This document shows, piece after piece, positions 52,700 to 56,150 of a stretch of 56,150 nt of DNA. The stretch lies in NCBI GenBank assembly GCA_025057615.1, contig JANXBF010000005.1, forward strand, positions 1 to 56,150, written 5' to 3'. The position numbers and the translations under genes were made by a program. Positions within the stretch are counted from its first letter, which is position 1; each line of letters starts with the position of its first letter. This DNA comes from Candidatus Calescibacterium sp. (GTDB taxonomy: Bacteria; DRYD01). The notes beneath the pieces were generated by a model that saw only the letters and a list, made by a program, of their open reading frames with translations, was not told where the DNA came from and did not search any database.

Positions 52700-55051
52700 T
52701 TATGTGCTTCCTAAGTAGTTTATTAATGTGGCTTCTTGTATTTTATTTTCTTCAATAGTGTTGAGGATTAATATTTCTTTTTCAGTAATAACCAGATTTC
52801 TTTTTGTTTTGTCTGTACTAAATAGTCCAAATCTTGAGCGTAAAGATAAGATTGACTTTTCTTGTTTTGGTATTATTCTATTTTTCTCGGTTATATTTCT
52901 ACCCCGTGATAAGTATTCTATGTTATTTGAGCTGAAGGTTAAGAATCCGTTTGATGTGAGAAACACAATTTGACATTCATATAAATCGTTTATTGATTCT
53001 GCATTGAAGATGTTATCGTTTTCTTTTAGTGTTACTATTTTTACTCCTTTTGCACTCTTTGAGTATTCTGGAATTTCCTGGGTTTTAATTTTGAAGGCGA
53101 ATCCCATTTCGGTTATACCCAATATTGTCTGATTTTCTTGAATTGGTATTATGTTTATTACTTCGTCATCTGGATCGAGTTTAATGTAGATGCTTATTCT
53201 TGATATGTCAGCTATTTCCTTAGTGTTTATTGATTTTACCATTCCTTTTTTGGTCACTATGACAACTTTTTGATATTTTTGGAGTTTTTTAGAAGTTGTT
53301 AAGAATATTACTTTTGTGTTGTCTTCAGATTTATAAAATTTAGGAATGAATATCGAACTGTCTATGAATTTGGAAAGATCAAAGATGGCATATTTGCCGT
53401 TTGATAGGAATACTATAATTTTTTGTTTGGAGTTCGTTTCTAAGATTGATGTTATGTAGTTGTAATTACTTATGTTTCCAAATATCTTTTCTAGTTTTGT
53501 ATTTGATTTAAATGAATGTAAGTATCCATTGGATAATCCTAATACTATTAGGTCTTCTGTTGTTTGTGGTTTTTCTATTTTTATCTGTTTGAAGTTATCG
53601 GATTGTGCTATTTCAGTTTTTCTTTCTTTACCGTATTTATTTTTTATTTCTATTAGTTCCTGTTTTATTATTTCTTTTAGTTTGTTTTCATTATCTAGAG
53701 TTTCTGATAGTTCTGTTATTTTCTGTATTGTTTGGTTGTAGTCTTGCATGAGTTTATTGGTTTCCAGCTTGGTTAGTCTGTGGAGTTGTAGATTAAGGAT
53801 ATGTTCTGCTTGCTTATGGTTGATTTGTAGATGGGCCATTAGATTTAGGAGTGCTGTTTTGTAGTCCGGGCTGGTTCTTATTATTTGTATCAATTTATCT
53901 ATATTTTGGGTTGCTTTTATGAGTGCTTTGAGTAGGAAGGCTTTTTGGGAATTTTTTTCTAGTAAATCTTTGGCTTTTCTTATATTTACCTCTTTTCTGT
54001 GATCTATATATTTTTTTATTAAATCGATTATTGAATATTGTTTAGGTATGTGTCCATCAACTGCTATAAATGAACAATAAAAAGTGGATCTGAATGAGGT
54101 GAAGTTTTTCAGGTAGTTTACTATGTTTTTTTCATTGTATGGTTGTTTTAGCTCCAAGAGTATTTTTATTTCTTTGTTGTTGCTTTGATCAATAACATCT
54201 ATTACTTCTGGTATCTTTTTTTCTTTTATTGCTTCAGCTATTTCTTTTACCAATTTAGATTTGTTGATTGAGTAAGGAATCTCATATATTACTAAATATT
54301 CTTTTTTCTGTATGTTTTCTATTTTGTATTTTCCTTCGATTTTTAGTATACCCTTACCAGTTTGATATATTGATTTTACTATTTTAGAGGTGTATACTAT
54401 TCCTCCTGTTGGAAAATCAGGTCCTTTTATTATTTCCATTATTTCTTTTATACTTGCTTGTGGTTTTTCTAATAATAGTATACAACTGTCCACTATTTCG
54501 TTGAGATTGTGTGGAGGGATATTTGTTACCATCCCGACAGCTATTCCAGTGGAACCATTTACTAGAAGATTTGGGAAAGCGGATGGCAATACTGTTGGTT
54601 CTGTGGTTGAATCATCAAAATTGGGTCTAAAATCCACAGTATTTAAGTCTATATCTTTTAACATCAGTGTTCCAATTTCTGTTAGACGTGCTTCGGTATA
54701 TCTGTATGCTGCTGCTGGATCACCATCTATAGAACCGAAATTTCCCTGTCCCCATACCAATGGATATGTTAATGTGAAGTCCTGTGCCATTCTTACTAAT
54801 GCTTCATATACAGAGCTATCTCCGTGTGGATGGTATTTACCTAAGACTTCTCCGACTATGCTTGCGCATTTTTTGAATGGCGAGTTGTGAAGAAGGTTCA
54901 TTTCATACATTGCAAAGAGGATTCTTCGTTGAACTGGTTTTAAACCATCTCTTACGTCAGGCAGTGCCCTGGATAGTAAAACACTAAGTGAATAGTCAAT
55001 ATAACTATCTTTTATTTCGTCAACAAAATTTGTTTCTATTAGTTTGGTCAT
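52700..55051 (-). CDS. Type IIA DNA topoisomerase subunit A (GyrA/ParC)
   Basis: A 783-residue DNA-cleaving subunit. The N-terminal half has [19 protein letters not shown], the quinolone-region [20 protein letters not shown], and [10 protein letters not shown] with active-site Tyr118; the [23 protein letters not shown] motif follows. The C-terminal domain has six-bladed repeats ([31 protein letters not shown] and so on), but the GyrA box (QRRGGKG) is not found, so it may act as topoisomerase IV or as an atypical gyrase. The B subunit is not in the window. ATG at 55051 overlaps the stop of the carboxylase gene (ATGA); a GTG at 55060 is the alternative. Confidence 0.9.
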   Translation of the reverse strand: MTKLIETNFVDEIKDSYIDYSLSVLLSRALPDVRDGLKPVQRRILFAMYEMNLLHNSPFKKCASIVGEVLGKYHPHGDSSVYEALVRMAQDFTLTYPLVWGQGNFGSIDGDPAAAYRYTEARLTEIGTLMLKDIDLNTVDFRPNFDDSTTEPTVLPSAFPNLLVNGSTGIAVGMVTNIPPHNLNEIVDSCILLLEKPQASIKEIMEIIKGPDFPTGGIVYTSKIVKSIYQTGKGILKIEGKYKIENIQKKEYLVIYEIPYSINKSKLVKEIAEAIKEKKIPEVIDVIDQSNNKEIKILLELKQPYNEKNIVNYLKNFTSFRSTFYCSFIAVDGHIPKQYSIIDLIKKYIDHRKEVNIRKAKDLLEKNSQKAFLLKALIKATQNIDKLIQIIRTSPDYKTALLNLMAHLQINHKQAEHILNLQLHRLTKLETNKLMQDYNQTIQKITELSETLDNENKLKEIIKQELIEIKNKYGKERKTEIAQSDNFKQIKIEKPQTTEDLIVLGLSNGYLHSFKSNTKLEKIFGNISNYNYITSILETNSKQKIIVFLSNGKYAIFDLSKFIDSSIFIPKFYKSEDNTKVIFLTTSKKLQKYQKVVIVTKKGMVKSINTKEIADISRISIYIKLDPDDEVINIIPIQENQTILGITEMGFAFKIKTQEIPEYSKSAKGVKIVTLKENDNIFNAESINDLYECQIVFLTSNGFLTFSSNNIEYLSRGRNITEKNRIIPKQEKSILSLRSRFGLFSTDKTKRNLVITEKEILILNTIEENKIQEATLINYLGST

Positions 55052-56150
55052 GCTTTCCACATTGATAGATCCCGGGTTTTATACACAATATTGGGGTCAC
55101 TGTTTTTTGTCAAAATTAAAGATTTGCTTTTGTCAAATATTGCTCCTATTATTTTTTCGTTTAATATTGGACTATATTTTTCTTGCCAGTTTTTGAAATA
55201 CATTGGTATAAAGTTGGTATGGATCTGTCCTTTTCTAAATGGGTCGGATTGAATTATATCCAGAAGAAGATTTTTATTGGTTTTCAATGGTAGAATTATT
55301 AGGTTTTTAAGTGCAAATATCATATTTTCTATTGCTTCTTGTCTGTTTTTCCCTTTGACTATTACTTTACATATAAGGGAATCATAAAACGGTGTAATTT
55401 CTGTTCCTTCTTCTATAAATGTGTCTACTCTGATGTTTTCGGGATAATCAAATACAAGAACTTTTCCTGATACTGGCATAAAATCGTTTTCGGGATCCTC
55501 TGCTGTTATTCTACATTCTATGGAATGTCCATCAAAATTGACTTTATTGGGGACTTTACCTCCAAAGGCGATGTTATACTGTAGTTCCACCAGATCTAGA
55601 CCTGTTATCATTTCTGTTACTGGATGTTCTACCTGTAGTCTGGTGTTAACTTCGAGGAAGTAGAATTTGTCACCTTGCAGTATGAATTCTACTGTTCCGG
55701 CGTTGTAGTATCCTACCTTTTGTGCTATTCTTATTGCTGCTTGTGTTATTTGTTCTCTTAATTCTTCGTCTAGTGCTGGTGCTTCTTCTATTAATTTCTG
55801 ATGTTTTCTTTGGATGGAACATTCTCTAACGTTTAAGTGTATTATGTTATTGTGATAATCTCCGAATATCTGTACTTCTATGTGACGAGGGTTTTCAAAA
55901 AACTTTTCTATATATATTGAGTCATCTTTGAATGCTGCTAATGCTTCTCTTTTTGCTGCCTCTATTGATTCGGCTAGTTGGTTTTTATTGTGAACCACTC
56001 TGATTCCTTTACCTCCGCCTCCTTTTGCTGCTTTTATCATTATGGGGAATCCTAACTCTTCTACGTAAGACTCTATTTCCTGATAGTTTTGAGTTGTTAT
56101 TTCTTTCCCTGGAGGTATTGGAACGTTTGCTTCTTGTGCTATTTTTCTTG
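55048..56150 (-). CDS. Biotin carboxylase (AccC-like), C-terminal part (cut by window edge)
   Basis: The last ~366 residues of an ATP-grasp biotin carboxylase; the start lies beyond the right edge, and the frame is open through base 56150. Seen: [14 protein letters not shown] (ATP glycine loop), [42 protein letters not shown] with the catalytic Glu and Arg, and [10 protein letters not shown]. It carboxylates biotin for acetyl- or another acyl-CoA carboxylase. The tail goes ~55 residues beyond the usual AccC end ([12 protein letters not shown] to DLSMWKA) without a biotinyl-lysine motif (AMKM), so propionyl-CoA or pyruvate carboxylase A-type subunits are possible. Overlaps the topoisomerase start by 4 bases. 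Confidence 0.88.
   Translation of the reverse strand, partial: RKIAQEANVPIPPGKEITTQNYQEIESYVEELGFPIMIKAAKGGGGKGIRVVHNKNQLAESIEAAKREALAAFKDDSIYIEKFFENPRHIEVQIFGDYHNNIIHLNVRECSIQRKHQKLIEEAPALDEELREQITQAAIRIAQKVGYYNAGTVEFILQGDKFYFLEVNTRLQVEHPVTEMITGLDLVELQYNIAFGGKVPNKVNFDGHSIECRITAEDPENDFMPVSGKVLVFDYPENIRVDTFIEEGTEITPFYDSLICKVIVKGKNRQEAIENMIFALKNLIILPLKTNKNLLLDIIQSDPFRKGQIHTNFIPMYFKNWQEKYSPILNEKIIGAIFDKSKSLILTKNSDPNIVYKTRDLSMWKA

Overview
The window is a stretch of chromosome from a very AT-rich, Gram-negative (diderm), flagellated bacterium. Lipid A and LPS-export genes (FabZ, a Gfo/Idh oxidoreductase, LpxA, an LptD-like outer-membrane protein), type IV pilus genes and a fliHIJ cluster support that. 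A spirochaete-like or other deep-branching AT-rich lineage is plausible, but this is a guess from gene content, not from phylogeny. Coding is dense: many neighbouring genes overlap by 1-20 bases. No insertion sequence, prophage, CRISPR array, restriction-modification or antiphage locus was seen.

Layout. 1-406: 5' part of a 6-phosphofructokinase (minus). 529-2148: an ECF sigma-factor locus in the order anti-sigma, periplasmic helical protein, sigma factor. 2163-4172: three minor-pilin-like genes (minus). 4288-10102: a tight plus-strand run (PrmA-like methyltransferase, nucleotidyltransferase, signal peptidase I, FolD-like protein, SpoIID-domain protein, PilT, small membrane protein). 10141-10214: tRNA-Trp(CCA), followed after 8 bases by an LptD-like gene whose natural start is out of frame by one T in a run of ten. 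12341-16846: leuC, leuD, a zinc dehydrogenase and an RNA m5C methyltransferase; leuA lies opposite (minus) behind a secreted hypothetical protein and a second SpoIID protein. 21828-28060: two sugar-type ABC permeases flanking a shortened Mfd, a lipoprotein, prfB and a small unknown gene.

28061-29265 is the only long gene-free stretch and is the most striking part of the window. It has about 680 bases of nearly pure A/T with phased 20-bp direct repeats, then about 300 bases holding nine TTTTCCACA and five TGTGGAAAA sites plus one exact consensus TTATCCACA, then TAC/TAG triplet runs. Base composition of the plus strand changes from A/C-leaning to G/T-leaning near 27.1 kb. Together these indicate the replication origin (oriC), here between a permease gene and alaS, with no dnaA in view.

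29266-45741 (plus, away from the origin): alaS; fliH-fliI-fliJ; a lipoprotein; a Na+/Ca2+ exchanger-like protein; a Ser/Thr kinase with TPRs; a transglutaminase-like membrane protein; a LuxC-type acyl-CoA reductase; then fabZ - Gfo/Idh - lpxA, an arrangement that recalls GnnA and predicts a diamino-sugar lipid A. 45798-49019 (minus): a tiny cysteine-repeat exported peptide, an M14 carboxypeptidase with an EF-hand, mgtE and a small unknown gene. 49122-52693 (plus): a class B-type phosphatase and SbcC. 52700-56150 (minus): a type II topoisomerase A subunit overlapping the end of a biotin carboxylase gene that runs off the window.
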